This document shows, in pieces, positions 37,176 through 45,694 of a stretch of 64,000 nucleotides of DNA. This DNA comes from Prevotellaceae bacterium UBA4361 (GTDB taxonomy: Bacteria; Bacteroidota; Bacteroidia; Bacteroidales; Bacteroidaceae). The translations under genes and the position numbers were made by a program. Positions within the stretch are counted from its first letter, which is position 1; every line of letters begins with the position of its first letter. Location of the stretch: contig DGSN01000023.1 in NCBI GenBank assembly GCA_002393575.1, positions 17,924 to 81,923 on the forward strand. Direction: 5' to 3'. Below the pieces are notes generated by a model. The model was not told the DNA's origin and ran no database searches. It was given only the letters and a program-made list of their open reading frames with translations.

Positions 37176-37856
37176 ATGATTGTTAGTCTTTTGTCGGTCT
37201 GTTTGCTGATGGCTGGAGTGACGACGGATTCTGTCGCCGTCATCGGTGCGTCGGAAGTGTCCATCGGAACCATTCGGGAAGAACAAGGAAAACAAGAGCG
37301 TTCTTTCTGGATTCGCAATGTGGGTGACGAAGCTGTGCGACTGGTGCAAGGTTACACGTCGTGTGGTTGCACAACCATTGCCTTCGAGCGCGATGCTGTG
37401 CTGCAACGTGGCGATTCCTCGCGAGTGACGCTCTCTTTCAACCCTACGGGAAAGGGTGGGGAATTCTACGAAAGTGGAACCGTGGTCTATACATCGGCAA
37501 CTGCCTCTACAGCGGCAGGGAAAGCCAAACGGCATTTCGTGCAGATGGCGATGGAAGGCAACTGCATCACTTCCACCGAAACGCTGATGAAGCAGTTTCC
37601 CATCGCTGTATCGAAGCACACGCGTGTGTCGAGAAACCGTTTCGACTTGGGCTACATGAACCCAGGTGCGGAGAAAACGGTGAACGTGGTGGTGTTGCAC
37701 TGCGATGAAAACAACCGCCAGGAGCTTTTCCCGCTCAAGTTCAAGGTGGATGAAAAGATGAAGAAAGGTCTTCAGCATATCACAAAAACTATTGAAACCA
37801 AAGAAAAAGGCAAGAAAGTGAAGATTCCTATCACGCTGGATGTGGTGATTCGATAG
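37176..37856 (+). CDS. DUF1573-containing secreted protein
   Basis: 226 residues from ATG 37176 (an upstream in-frame TTG at 37149 is less likely because ATG opens a good signal peptide, 'IVSLLSVCLLMAG'). Two Ig-like DUF1573 repeats; the first contains the typical 'NVGDEAVRLVQGYTSCGCTT'. The family is common in Bacteroidota and periplasmic or extracellular; its function is not established. It sits between the two GH32 genes, so it may be part of the fructan locus or a passenger. Confidence 0.8.
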   Translation: MIVSLLSVCLLMAGVTTDSVAVIGASEVSIGTIREEQGKQERSFWIRNVGDEAVRLVQGYTSCGCTTIAFERDAVLQRGDSSRVTLSFNPTGKGGEFYESGTVVYTSATASTAAGKAKRHFVQMAMEGNCITSTETLMKQFPIAVSKHTRVSRNRFDLGYMNPGAEKTVNVVVLHCDENNRQELFPLKFKVDEKMKKGLQHITKTIETKEKGKKVKIPITLDVVIR

Positions 37857-37883
37857 GACGATTGTTGAATTTTTGAAAAAAAT

Positions 37884-37918
37884 TGTTTCATGCAACATTT
37901 TTGCGATAAAGAGAAACA
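37884..37918. promoter_or_regulatory. Candidate regulator operator upstream of the second GH32 gene
   Basis: TGTTTCATG...GAAACA arms with TTTTTGC between; the partner of 27441-27475 with identical internal spacing and identical distance (31 bases) to the -7 box. Confidence 0.65.
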
Positions 37919-37948
37919 TAATTTTTATCGATGAAATCGAAGAAAAAC

Positions 37949-37956
37949 TAAATTTG
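37949..37956 (+). promoter_or_regulatory. -7 box TAAATTTG for the second GH32 gene
   Basis: TAnnTTTG, giving a leader of about 105 bases rich in 'aacttaaa' direct repeats (38005-38055). Confidence 0.6.
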
Positions 37957-38067
37957 CGGCTGACAAGAGTAAGTGAAAAGTTTAAGTACAAAAATACAAT
38001 CAACAGAGTACGAAAACTTAAAAACTTAAAAACTCAAAAACTTATAAACTCAAAATAACCTACTAAT

Positions 38068-39765
38068 ATGAAACTAACGACTTTGGCAACTCTGTTTGCT
38101 TTTTCAATGACAAACCTGACTGCAACAGCTCAAATTGCAACTCCTCAGCATCTCAGCGATGCACACACGATGTTGCGTGTGAACGCCACGGAGCGTTACC
38201 TGCTTCTGCCTGTGGAGGAGAAGGAAGACATCGCCCGCGTGGACATCGTGTGCAATAACAAGGTGGTGAAGGGATTCAATGTGCGACTGGCAGTCGATAA
38301 GGTGGATTACCTCGTGCCGCTCGATTTGAGCCAATTCGACAAGAACCTTCTGTTAGATGTCACCTTCCACGGTGACCGCCACAAGACGGGTTCCGTGAAG
38401 GAATTTTCTTGCTGGAAGGAAATGAAACTGTCGAGTACATTCGACACGTCCAATCGCGAACGCTTCCGTCCTGCTTACCACCACACTCCAGCGTGGGGAT
38501 GGATGAACGACCCTAACGGAATGTTCTATAAGGATGGCGTTTGGCACCTCTATTTCCAGTTCAACCCCTACGGTTCTCAGTGGGAAAACATGACGTGGGG
38601 ACACTCCACTTCCACCGACCTCGTTCATTGGCAAATGCAGGACGAGGCAATCGCTCCAGATGCGTTGGGCTCCATCTTCAGCGGTAGTGCAGTGGTTGAC
38701 AAGCAGAACACAGCTGGCTTTGGCAAAGATGCCATCATCGCCATGTACACTTCGGCTGGTCAGCACCAGACTCAGAGCATCGCATACAGCACAGACAACG
38801 GCAAGACTTTCACAAAATATGCTGGCAATCCAGTCCTCACTTATCCTGCTCCTGATTTCCGCGACCCAAAGGTGTTCTGGCATGAAGCTACGAAGAAGTG
38901 GATTGTGGTGTTGGCTGTAGGCCAGGAAGTGCAGTTCTATTCTTCCAAGAACCTGAAGGAGTGGAGCTTTGAAAGTGCTTTCGGTAAGGAATATGGCAAC
39001 CACGACGGTGTGTGGGAATGTCCCGACTTGCTGAAAATGCCACAAAGCGACAAGTGGGTGCTCCTGCTGAACATCAACCCTGGCGGTCCTTTCGGAGGCA
39101 GTGCAACTCAGTATTTCACGGGTAAATTCGACGGACACAAGTTCGTATGCGATTCCAAGCCAAGCATGACGAAGTGGATGGACTATGGCAAAGACCACTA
39201 TGCCACTGTCACATTCTCCAACGCACCCGAAGGTCGTTTGGTAGCTCTCGCATGGATGAGCAACTGGCAGTATGCTAATCAAGTGCCAACGAAGCAGTTC
39301 CGTTCTGCCAACAGCATTGCACGCGACCTCAAGCTCTTCGAAGATGCTGGCGAAAGCTACCTTGCCAGTGTGCCATCGCCTGAATTGCTGGCTGCACGCG
39401 GCAAGCAGCTGAAGAAGCCAAGCAGCACTTGCGAAATTGTCATCGACCTGAAAGGCAGTGCATCCGTTGAACTGAAGAACGCCAAGGGTGAGAAAGTGGT
39501 GATGAACTACGACGAGGCAGCCCGCACCTTCAAGATGGATCGCCGACAGAGTGGCGATTGCAGCTTCAGCGAGCAGTTTGCAGCAGAAACCGTTGCGCCT
39601 ACTCACGGCAGCATCCGTCAGCTTCGCATCTTCATCGACAAGAGCAGCGTGGAAGCATTCGACAGCGAGGGCAAGATGGTGATGACCAACCTCGTTTTCC
39701 CTTCCGATCCTTACAACCAGCTCAAGGTGAAAGGTGGCAAAGCAAAGATTTATGAAATAAAATAA
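38068..39765 (+). CDS. GH32 exo-fructosidase (levanase/inulinase type) with DUF4980 N-domain
   Basis: 565 residues. Sec signal peptide to about residue 21, a DUF4980-like beta-sandwich (about 22-125), then a canonical GH32 catalytic domain: nucleophile Asp148 in 'WMNDPNG', transition-state stabiliser Asp266 in 'RDP', acid/base Glu317 in 'WECPD', and the C-terminal sandwich. It releases fructose from levan or inulin chains, probably in the periplasm (BT1765-like). The promoter carries the candidate regulator operator, so it should be fructose-induced together with susCD. Confidence 0.93.
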   Translation: MKLTTLATLFAFSMTNLTATAQIATPQHLSDAHTMLRVNATERYLLLPVEEKEDIARVDIVCNNKVVKGFNVRLAVDKVDYLVPLDLSQFDKNLLLDVTFHGDRHKTGSVKEFSCWKEMKLSSTFDTSNRERFRPAYHHTPAWGWMNDPNGMFYKDGVWHLYFQFNPYGSQWENMTWGHSTSTDLVHWQMQDEAIAPDALGSIFSGSAVVDKQNTAGFGKDAIIAMYTSAGQHQTQSIAYSTDNGKTFTKYAGNPVLTYPAPDFRDPKVFWHEATKKWIVVLAVGQEVQFYSSKNLKEWSFESAFGKEYGNHDGVWECPDLLKMPQSDKWVLLLNINPGGPFGGSATQYFTGKFDGHKFVCDSKPSMTKWMDYGKDHYATVTFSNAPEGRLVALAWMSNWQYANQVPTKQFRSANSIARDLKLFEDAGESYLASVPSPELLAARGKQLKKPSSTCEIVIDLKGSASVELKNAKGEKVVMNYDEAARTFKMDRRQSGDCSFSEQFAAETVAPTHGSIRQLRIFIDKSSVEAFDSEGKMVMTNLVFPSDPYNQLKVKGGKAKIYEIK

Positions 39766-39772
39766 ACAAATA

Positions 39773-39808
39773 GACCCTCCCCCTTGCCCCTCCCTGTCAG
39801 GGCGGGGA
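39773..39808. repeat. 36-bp inverted repeat, left arm
   Basis: GC-rich arm (starts gaccctcccccttgcccctc), an exact reverse complement of 40095-40130. Before the MITE at 39817-40042 inserted, the two arms were only about 52 bases apart and would have formed a strong hairpin. Confidence 0.8.
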
Positions 39809-39816
39809 GAGAATAC

Positions 39817-40042
39817 GTGACTATTCAGCGAATCATCTTTTTGAGTCGCCTACGGTGAGTTATCGAGTTTACTCGCTTTGCTCGCAAAGAAATCTTTCAA
39901 ATCTTAACAAATCAAACAAATCCCTATGACAAATAAATTTAAAGATTTGACAGATTTTGAATAGATTTGTTGGATTTGGCTACGCCGAGCTAAAGGTTCT
40001 GCCCGACAGGGCACTCCTTAATATTATTCTCTGAATAGTTGC
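39817..40042 (+). mobile_element. MITE family 2, copy A (226 bp)
   Basis: Terminal inverted repeats gtgactattcagcgaat and, inverted, gcaactattcagagaat; flanked by an 8-bp near-duplication gagaatac/gcgaatac (39809-39816, 40043-40050). It contains two modules absent from copy B, one of them the same ggctacgccgagctaaagg block seen in family 1 copy 1. No coding capacity. Confidence 0.75.
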
Positions 40043-40094
40043 GCGAATACCAAAACATAATAAATGATGTTAAACAAATAACAAGAGTGACTGC

Positions 40095-40130
40095 TCCCCG
40101 CCCTGACAGGGAGGGGCAAGGGGGAGGGTC
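40095..40130. repeat. 36-bp inverted repeat, right arm
   Basis: Exact reverse complement of 39773-39808, ending 14 bases before the permease ATG. A transcript reading through could hide the permease ribosome-binding region in the hairpin. Confidence 0.8.
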
Positions 40131-40144
40131 CAATATGAAATGAT

Positions 40145-41302
40145 ATGAAATCGAACAAGACACTCTACCTCATTCCCGTGATGTTTTGCTTCTTTGCCAT
40201 GGGATTTGTCGATTTGGTAGGTATAGCCAGCAACTACGTGAAAGAAGACCTCAACCTGAGTGATTCCGTTGCCAATGTATTCCCTTCGCTTGTGTTCTTC
40301 TGGTTCCTCATCTTCTCCGTGCCAACGGGCATGTTGATGAACAAGATTGGACGCAAGAAGACCGTGCTCCTGTCGCTCGTCGTGACAGTGGTTTCCCTCT
40401 TCCTCCCGCTTCTCGGTGAGAGTTTCCCTATCATGCTCATTGCCTTCTCCTTCCTGGGCATTGGTAATGCGCTGATGCAGACTTCGCTCAATCCGCTCGT
40501 GTCGAGCATCATTGGAGGCTCCAACATCGCTTCCACACTCACCTTCGGACAGTTCATCAAGGCGATTGCCTCTTTCCTCGCTCCTTATTTAGCCATGTGG
40601 GGAGCAACAAAGGCGATTCCAGCCTTCGGACTCGACTGGCGCGTGCTTTTCCTCATCTATTTCGTTGTGGGCTTATTGGCAACTGGTTTGCTCTTCGTCA
40701 CTCCTATCGAGGAGGAGAAGATGGAGGGAAAGACCTCTTCGTTTGCCGACTGCTTCCGTCTGTTGGGCAAGCCAATCGTGCTGCTTTCCTTCTTTGGCAT
40801 CATGTGCCACGTGGGTATCGATGTCGGCACGAATACCACGGCTCCTAAAATCCTCATGGAACGATTGGGAATGACGCTCAACGAAGCCGCTTTTGCCACC
40901 AGCCTCTACTTCATCTTCCGTACCGTTGGTTGTCTCACAGGTTCTTTCTTCCTGCGAGTAATGAAAACCAAGGTGTTCTTCATCATCAGCGTCTTGATGA
41001 TGGCAGTGAGCATGGCTCTCATGTTCGGAGGCAGCACGAAAGCCGTTCTCTACACAGCCATCGCGCTTGTGGGCTATGGCAATAGCAACATCTTCTCGAT
41101 GGTCTTCTCCCAGGCACTCCTTTCTGTTCCTGACAAGCAGAACGAAGTGAGCGGACTGATGATTATGGGACTCTTCGGTGGAACCATCTTCCCGCTCTTC
41201 ATGGGCTTCATGAGCGATGCGATGGGACAGGCTGGTGCTGTGGCAGTCATGGCAGTCGGCGTTGTCTATCTCATCACTTACATCAAGCAGGTAAAGCAAT
41301 AA
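40145..41302 (+). CDS. MFS sugar permease (fructose importer, BT1758-like)
   Basis: 385 residues, twelve predicted membrane helices, no signal peptide. Starts 'LYLIPVMFCFFAMGFVDLVG' like FucP-family sugar:proton symporters; the loop 'MNKIGRKKTVLL' is the MFS signature. In the equivalent B. thetaiotaomicron locus the inner-membrane permease takes up fructose released in the periplasm. It has no clear promoter of its own and lies between the GH32 and fructokinase genes, so transcription probably comes from the GH32 promoter. Confidence 0.88.
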   Translation: MKSNKTLYLIPVMFCFFAMGFVDLVGIASNYVKEDLNLSDSVANVFPSLVFFWFLIFSVPTGMLMNKIGRKKTVLLSLVVTVVSLFLPLLGESFPIMLIAFSFLGIGNALMQTSLNPLVSSIIGGSNIASTLTFGQFIKAIASFLAPYLAMWGATKAIPAFGLDWRVLFLIYFVVGLLATGLLFVTPIEEEKMEGKTSSFADCFRLLGKPIVLLSFFGIMCHVGIDVGTNTTAPKILMERLGMTLNEAAFATSLYFIFRTVGCLTGSFFLRVMKTKVFFIISVLMMAVSMALMFGGSTKAVLYTAIALVGYGNSNIFSMVFSQALLSVPDKQNEVSGLMIMGLFGGTIFPLFMGFMSDAMGQAGAVAVMAVGVVYLITYIKQVKQ

Positions 41303-41312
41303 TGCTATTTTG

Positions 41313-41477
41313 CAACCACGAATTTCACGAATTAAACGAATTTTAGCTCAGCATTAGCCAATTATTGATTTAAATTTTCTCTGATTTCACTAATTTGAAA
41401 AATGCCAGCATTTTTATTCGTGAAATATGATTATATAATCCTAAAATCATTCGTTGAATTCGTGTAATTAGTGGTTG
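41313..41477. mobile_element. MITE-like element family 3, copy 2 (165 bp)
   Basis: Arms caaccacgaatttcacgaat and, inverted, caaccactaattacacgaat. Related to 36994-37127 and, like it, directly downstream of a locus gene. Confidence 0.6.
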
Positions 41478-41588
41478 AAAATATCCTAACTTATTTCATT
41501 TTTACTAAATCAAAATTATTAACCCATTAACATAGTGACTACTCTCCTCCCTCACAGGGAGGGGTGGGGAGAGGGTCCTTCATTAAAT

Positions 41589-42467
41589 ATGAAAAGATAT
41601 ATCGTAGGTCTGGGTGAGGCACTTTGGGATTGCCTTCCAGAAGGAAAACAACTTGGTGGCGCACCAGCAAACTTCGCTTTCCACGCTGGTCAGTTTGGTA
41701 ACGACACAATCGCCATCAGTGCATTAGGAGAAGACGCGTTGGCAGATGAAACCATCGCCGCGCTCGAAGCCAACAAACTCAACTATCTCATGCCTCGCGT
41801 ACCTTATCCAACAGGTACGGTGCAGGTGACACTCGACGAACAGGGAGTGCCATGCTACGACATCTGCGAAGGCGTGGCTTGGGACAACATTCCTTTCACG
41901 CCTGAAATGGAAGAAATCGCTCGTTCTTGCAAGGCTGTCTGCTGGGGTTCCCTTGCTCAGCGCAATGACGTTACACGCGGCACTATCCAAAAGTTCCTCG
42001 ATGCCACTCCAGCCGACTGCGTGAAGATTTTCGACATCAACCTTCGTCAGCACTTCTATTCGAAGGAAGTGATTGAAGCATCCTTCCAGAAGTGCAACAT
42101 CCTGAAGATTAACGACGAGGAACTGGTCATCATCGAGCGTATGTTCAACCTCGCTGGCCTCGACCTCGAAAAGCAGTGCCGTCACCTCATCGACACCTAC
42201 AAGCTCGACATCCTCGTCCTCACTTGTGGCACGAACGGCAGCTACGTATTCACAGCCGACAAGAAGTCCTTCCAGCCAACGCCAAAGGTGACAGTTGCCG
42301 ACACTGTAGGAGCAGGAGACTCCTTCACAGGCAGTTTCTGTGCAGCCGTACTCAAGGGCAAGCCAATCGAAGAGGCACACAAGCTCGCTGTTGAAGTGTC
42401 AGCCTACATCTGCACACAAAACGGTGCCATGCCTATCCTGCCTGACACCATCCTCCAGAAGTTCTAA
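41589..42467 (+). CDS. Fructokinase (PfkB family)
   Basis: 292 residues from ATG 41589 ('MKRYIVGLGEALWDCLPEG'); the longer frame from 41535 crosses a GC-rich hairpin and is unlikely. The PfkB signature 2 is present as 'DTVGAGDSFTGSF' with the catalytic base Asp, and the N-terminal 'GGAPANFAFHAGQFG' binds the sugar. It phosphorylates fructose to fructose-6-phosphate in the cytoplasm, the last step encoded by the locus (BT1757-like). Confidence 0.93.
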   Translation: MKRYIVGLGEALWDCLPEGKQLGGAPANFAFHAGQFGNDTIAISALGEDALADETIAALEANKLNYLMPRVPYPTGTVQVTLDEQGVPCYDICEGVAWDNIPFTPEMEEIARSCKAVCWGSLAQRNDVTRGTIQKFLDATPADCVKIFDINLRQHFYSKEVIEASFQKCNILKINDEELVIIERMFNLAGLDLEKQCRHLIDTYKLDILVLTCGTNGSYVFTADKKSFQPTPKVTVADTVGAGDSFTGSFCAAVLKGKPIEEAHKLAVEVSAYICTQNGAMPILPDTILQKF

Positions 42468-42553
42468 CACATATACACAAAGCGAATCATCATTTGTGTA
42501 AGGTTATAAATATTAGTATAGGTTAGTTCAAATCCAAAATGGATTGTTTTCAG

Positions 42554-42584
42554 GTCCGCTGTCTGTGAAGATAGCGGACTTTTT
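42554..42584 (+). terminator. Terminator behind the fructokinase gene
   Basis: Stem gtccgct / agcggac with a T run; ends the fructan locus. Confidence 0.75.
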
Positions 42585-42683
42585 AGTGCAAAAGATTAAT
42601 CTTCCCTCAAAATTATTAAAAAAACATGGAATTATTATCAGAAAATCATTATCTTCGCACACGTAATCATAAAATAGGCAGTG

Positions 42684-43307
42684 ATGGAAGAAAGCATGAC
42701 AGACTATTGGCTTGACCTTGTTGATTATGACGTCGACACAGCTGAGGCTATGTATCAAACTGGTCGTTGGCTCTATGTGGCTTTTATGTGTCACCAAGTC
42801 ATAGAAAAAGTGCTGAAAGCATATTGGTGTTTCAAACGTGACGATGACCCACCATATACTCACAACCATCGTCGTATTGCTGAAGGTACAGGTATATGGA
42901 ATACGTGAGTTCGATATAACAAAAGATGTTCTTTTGTAGTGCCTCTACGAGGCAGAAATCTTACAAATCTATTCAAAATCTCTCAAAATTTCATTCATAT
43001 TTGTAAGATTTGAGAAGATTTGTGAGATTTCTCGCGAAGCGACTCCTTATACCGAACTGACGTATGGAATAAATTGACCGAAGAGCAACGTGATTTTATT
43101 GAAAATATGGCTTCCTACAATATTGAAGGAAGATACCCAAGATATAAGGCTGAACTGTCAAAACGCATGAGTCCTGATTTCTGCCGACGAATGATTGATG
43201 AAACAAAACAGATACAACTATGGATAAGAAAGCAGTGCTTAGTCAAGAAGAAGCCCTCGACCTCGTCCGAAACTACAAACGAGTCATCGGAGACCGATTC
43301 GGAGTAG
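42684..43307 (+). pseudogene. HEPN-domain toxin gene split by a 159-bp MITE
   Basis: The 5' part (42684-42903) encodes 'DYWLDLVDYDVDTAEAMYQT' and 'HQVIEKVLKAYW', a HEPN four-helix fold, up to 'GTGIWN'. The MITE at 42904-43062 then adds a stop (TGA). Behind it, from the second copy of the 9-bp target (tatggaata), the frame resumes as KLTEEQRDFIENMASYNIEG and runs to 43307. Precise removal of the element plus one target copy restores an intact open frame of about 150 residues. HEPN proteins of this type are RNases paired with an MNT antitoxin, and the MNT gene follows, overlapping by 88 bases. Confidence 0.88.
42904..43062 (+). mobile_element. MITE family 1, copy 3 (159 bp), inside the HEPN gene
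   Basis: Ends cgtgagttcgatataa and, inverted, cgtcagttcggtataa (14 of 16 match). Perfect 9-bp flanking duplication tatggaata at 42895-42903 and 43063-43071. The internal part has two small hairpins (gcctctacgaggc; tctcgcgaagcga) around an AT-rich palindromic core. No coding capacity. Confidence 0.92.
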
Positions 43308-43540
43308 AACCACAAGTCATGATGTTTGGTTCGTACTCCAAGGGCTGTGCCAATTCTGACAGTGACATTGATGTAGCAGTCATTGTACCGAAGATTGAGG
43401 AAGGCAAACTGTTCGAATGGTCGAAAAGTCTGTGGCATGACATTGACAAAGTGAGCGTTCTCATTGAACCAATTCTAATGGAAGCTCATGAGAATTCTCC
43501 TCTATATCGTGATGTGATGCGAACGGGCATCGCTGTATAA
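43220..43540 (+). CDS. MNT-type nucleotidyltransferase antitoxin
   Basis: 106 residues. Nucleotidyltransferase motif 'GSYSKGCANSDSDIDVAV' with Gly37-Ser38 and Asp49/Asp51. In HEPN-MNT pairs the MNT protein silences the HEPN RNase, in known cases by AMPylating it. Here the HEPN gene is interrupted, so the antitoxin is an orphan. It overlaps the HEPN 3' end and may still be transcribed through the MITE. Confidence 0.88.
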   Translation: MDKKAVLSQEEALDLVRNYKRVIGDRFGVEPQVMMFGSYSKGCANSDSDIDVAVIVPKIEEGKLFEWSKSLWHDIDKVSVLIEPILMEAHENSPLYRDVMRTGIAV

Positions 43541-43581
43541 ATCATTTTCCCTAATCGGAACAATAACTTCCTTGCATGAAA

Positions 43582-43615
43582 AAAGTCGAGCACCTGCTAT
43601 GAGATGCTCGACTTT
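43582..43615. terminator. Bidirectional terminator
   Basis: Stem aaagtcgagca / tgctcgacttt (11 bp, perfect), A run before it. It serves both the MNT gene (+) and the dockerin-cohesin operon (-). Confidence 0.8.
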
Positions 43616-43674
43616 CGTATTATATATTAAGGTGTAAAACCTTAATCGTTTTCCGTTCTTTTTTGATGGAGTGA

Positions 43675-43854
43675 TTACCAGAGACCGTCTTCCCACTCGT
43701 TGCGAGACTTGGCTGATGGATCCTGAGTACCTTCTTTGTCAAGGCCACCATAGCCGATGCCTTGTCCTGGTGCAGTAACACCACTCTGTGCAATGATTGT
43801 TCCCAATGTCAACTCATCCATTGACATAATTGGAGCTATATAGTTCTTTTTCAT
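43675..43854 (-). CDS. 59-residue small protein, last gene of the dockerin-cohesin operon
   Basis: Short open frame beginning 'MKKNYIAPIMSMDELTLG', glycine-rich in the middle ('APGQGIGYGGLD') and ending 'NEWEDGLW'. The 'MKKxYIxPxM' opening and Trp-rich end recall a group of 50-70-residue Prevotella/Bacteroides proteins of unknown function. No signal peptide or membrane segment. It starts 20 bases after the cohesin-like gene stop and is followed by the terminator at 43582-43615, so it is a real operon member rather than random frame. Role unknown. Confidence 0.7.
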   Translation of the reverse strand: MKKNYIAPIMSMDELTLGTIIAQSGVTAPGQGIGYGGLDKEGTQDPSAKSRNEWEDGLW

Positions 43855-43874
43855 ATTCTTATCGGGTTTAAAAG

Positions 43875-45113
43875 TTATTTAACAATTTTCTTACCGTTTA
43901 CAATGTAGATACCCTTGTTGAGACGATTCATATCGTTACCCATCTTGATACCATTTACACTGAAAATCTCGTTGTTAGACTTAACCAAGTCGATGTTAGA
44001 GATAGCAGTGGTACCATCTACTGTCAAGTTAATCTTAACAGGTGCTTCTTCGTAGTATGCATCCAATACATCGCGCAATTCGAAGTAACCACGGAAGCCC
44101 TTCATATTGGTTGTACCTACTGAATACCAGAACTTATTGCCACTCAAGAACAGGTTCTCTTCTGGAACTACTGTTGTTGTGTATGTACCATAGAATGTAC
44201 CCTTAGTCTTAGCCTTACCTACAACGAACTCAGGAGCTTCTTCTGGTTCGATTGTTACACCATCCACTCTGAAGCTTTCGATGTCAGAACCAACCTTGAT
44301 AATGTAAGGGTGATTTGCTTCCATTGCATCTACGCTATTGAATTCAAGTGTAATGCCTGCAACATCGTAAGTATCATCACTTTCAGATGTCCAGCTTGCA
44401 AAGTCTGCGATTTCTGCACTGCCGAATGCTTCTGCAATCTGATTTGCATCCATTGCAAATGGCAAGCAGATTGTGCTCCATTCGCCACCCTTGATAGTGC
44501 GATGAACAACTACATTTGTGTTCTCTGCAGCAACAGGGATTTCTGTTGCAGTATCATACAAATCAACTGCGTCTGTAACAGTGATTTTACACACAATAGG
44601 GTCTAACCAAAAGTCTTCAACTACTTCACTGCCATCTGTTAAAACACCTCCAATTTTTACATCGTGGATTGTAATAGCATATTCACCCAAAGGCATGTCT
44701 GGATTAACAGTAATTTTAACATAACCCAAAATATCATCTCCAGCAAAGATGCCTTTTTCCTCTACAACTGTTGAAGCAAATGTTGTTCTATTTACGGCGA
44801 AAATATCAAGTTGGTAGCTCGAACTATTTTTATCAAAACGATTTGGGTTTAATCCTCCAGTTCTTATTTGATCTTGATCCTCAACAACTGCAATCAAATC
44901 GCTTGGAAAATCCCAATTACCTTGTACTCCTTTAACAGCCCATTTGGTCTTTAAATAAAGGGGAATAGTTGCTTCTTCTCCAGGTCTAACCACGGGATTG
45001 TCAAAATAAACAGCGTAATCCATGCCAGAAACATCTGTCACTTCCACTTGTGCGCGTGCTATACCAATGCTGAATATAGCAAGCAGAAATAGTAATCCTT
45101 TTTTCATAATCAT
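43875..45113 (-). CDS. Secreted protein with cohesin-like domain and Prevotella sorting-like tail
   Basis: 412 residues. Signal peptide to about residue 21 ('FLLAIFSIGIARA'). Residues about 25-175 resemble a cohesin-type beta-sandwich: 'VVRPGEEATIPLYLKTKWAV' near the start, 'GDDILGYVKITVNPD' later. A second beta-rich domain follows ('KGGEWSTICLPFAMDANQIA', frequent in Prevotella surface proteins), and the tail 'KGIYIVNGKKIVK' matches the C-terminal secretion or anchoring signals of this group. Its upstream partner encodes a dockerin, so the two may bind each other. Met1 and Met3 are both possible starts. Confidence 0.72.
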   Translation of the reverse strand: MIMKKGLLFLLAIFSIGIARAQVEVTDVSGMDYAVYFDNPVVRPGEEATIPLYLKTKWAVKGVQGNWDFPSDLIAVVEDQDQIRTGGLNPNRFDKNSSSYQLDIFAVNRTTFASTVVEEKGIFAGDDILGYVKITVNPDMPLGEYAITIHDVKIGGVLTDGSEVVEDFWLDPIVCKITVTDAVDLYDTATEIPVAAENTNVVVHRTIKGGEWSTICLPFAMDANQIAEAFGSAEIADFASWTSESDDTYDVAGITLEFNSVDAMEANHPYIIKVGSDIESFRVDGVTIEPEEAPEFVVGKAKTKGTFYGTYTTTVVPEENLFLSGNKFWYSVGTTNMKGFRGYFELRDVLDAYYEEAPVKINLTVDGTTAISNIDLVKSNNEIFSVNGIKMGNDMNRLNKGIYIVNGKKIVK

Positions 45114-45157
45114 TTGTTTTTAAGTTATTAATAATTTGTTTTATAGTTATCTAATTT

Positions 45158-45586
45158 CTATCTTTTCTGTTTCACTTGCGCTTCGGCTGCATTGCCTTCG
45201 CTGACTCTGATTATCTTTTCGCCATTCAATACCATGTTGACAACTCCTACCACGTCGCTGATATCGACCGCATTGTCCTTGTTGATGTCGGCATTCAGCA
45301 CTTGGAATGTGCCCGTAGTCGTTCCTCCGTTGAGAACGTGATTCACTATCGCTACCACGTCGCTGATGTCAACCACCTTGTCTTCGTTTGCGTCACCATA
45401 GTATTCCGTGCCGATGGGGATGATAATAGTATCGTCGTTAGTTGTCTTGATGGTTGCGGAAGAAGTTGCTTTCGCTGGGATGACTCCCTCAGGCCCGTTA
45501 GCAAATGGTGCGTCAACATCATCTGTTGCATTTGCCGTCAACATCGCTGCAAGCAAAAAACCAGTTGTGATGAGTTTTTTCTTCAT
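45158..45586 (-). CDS. Small secreted dockerin-domain protein
   Basis: 142 residues. Signal peptide 'TTGFLLAAMLTANA'. Residues 63-124 are a type I dockerin pair: 'YGDANEDKVVDISDVVAIVN' and 'NADINKDNAVDISDVVGVVN', each with the Ca-binding DxNxD...D pattern and the following helix. The protein is almost only a dockerin plus linker, with no enzyme domain, so it may be an adaptor. First gene of the operon with the cohesin-like protein 44 bases downstream. Confidence 0.85.
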   Translation of the reverse strand: MKKKLITTGFLLAAMLTANATDDVDAPFANGPEGVIPAKATSSATIKTTNDDTIIIPIGTEYYGDANEDKVVDISDVVAIVNHVLNGGTTTGTFQVLNADINKDNAVDISDVVGVVNMVLNGEKIIRVSEGNAAEAQVKQKR

Positions 45587-45694
45587 TCCGTTCCGTTTTC
45601 ACGATTAGAAGATGTTCGATTCTGGAGTATCTCCTCTTTTTGACTTCTTGTGTTAAGACAAGTGTTCAAACACGAATAATTATTCTTATCGCTG

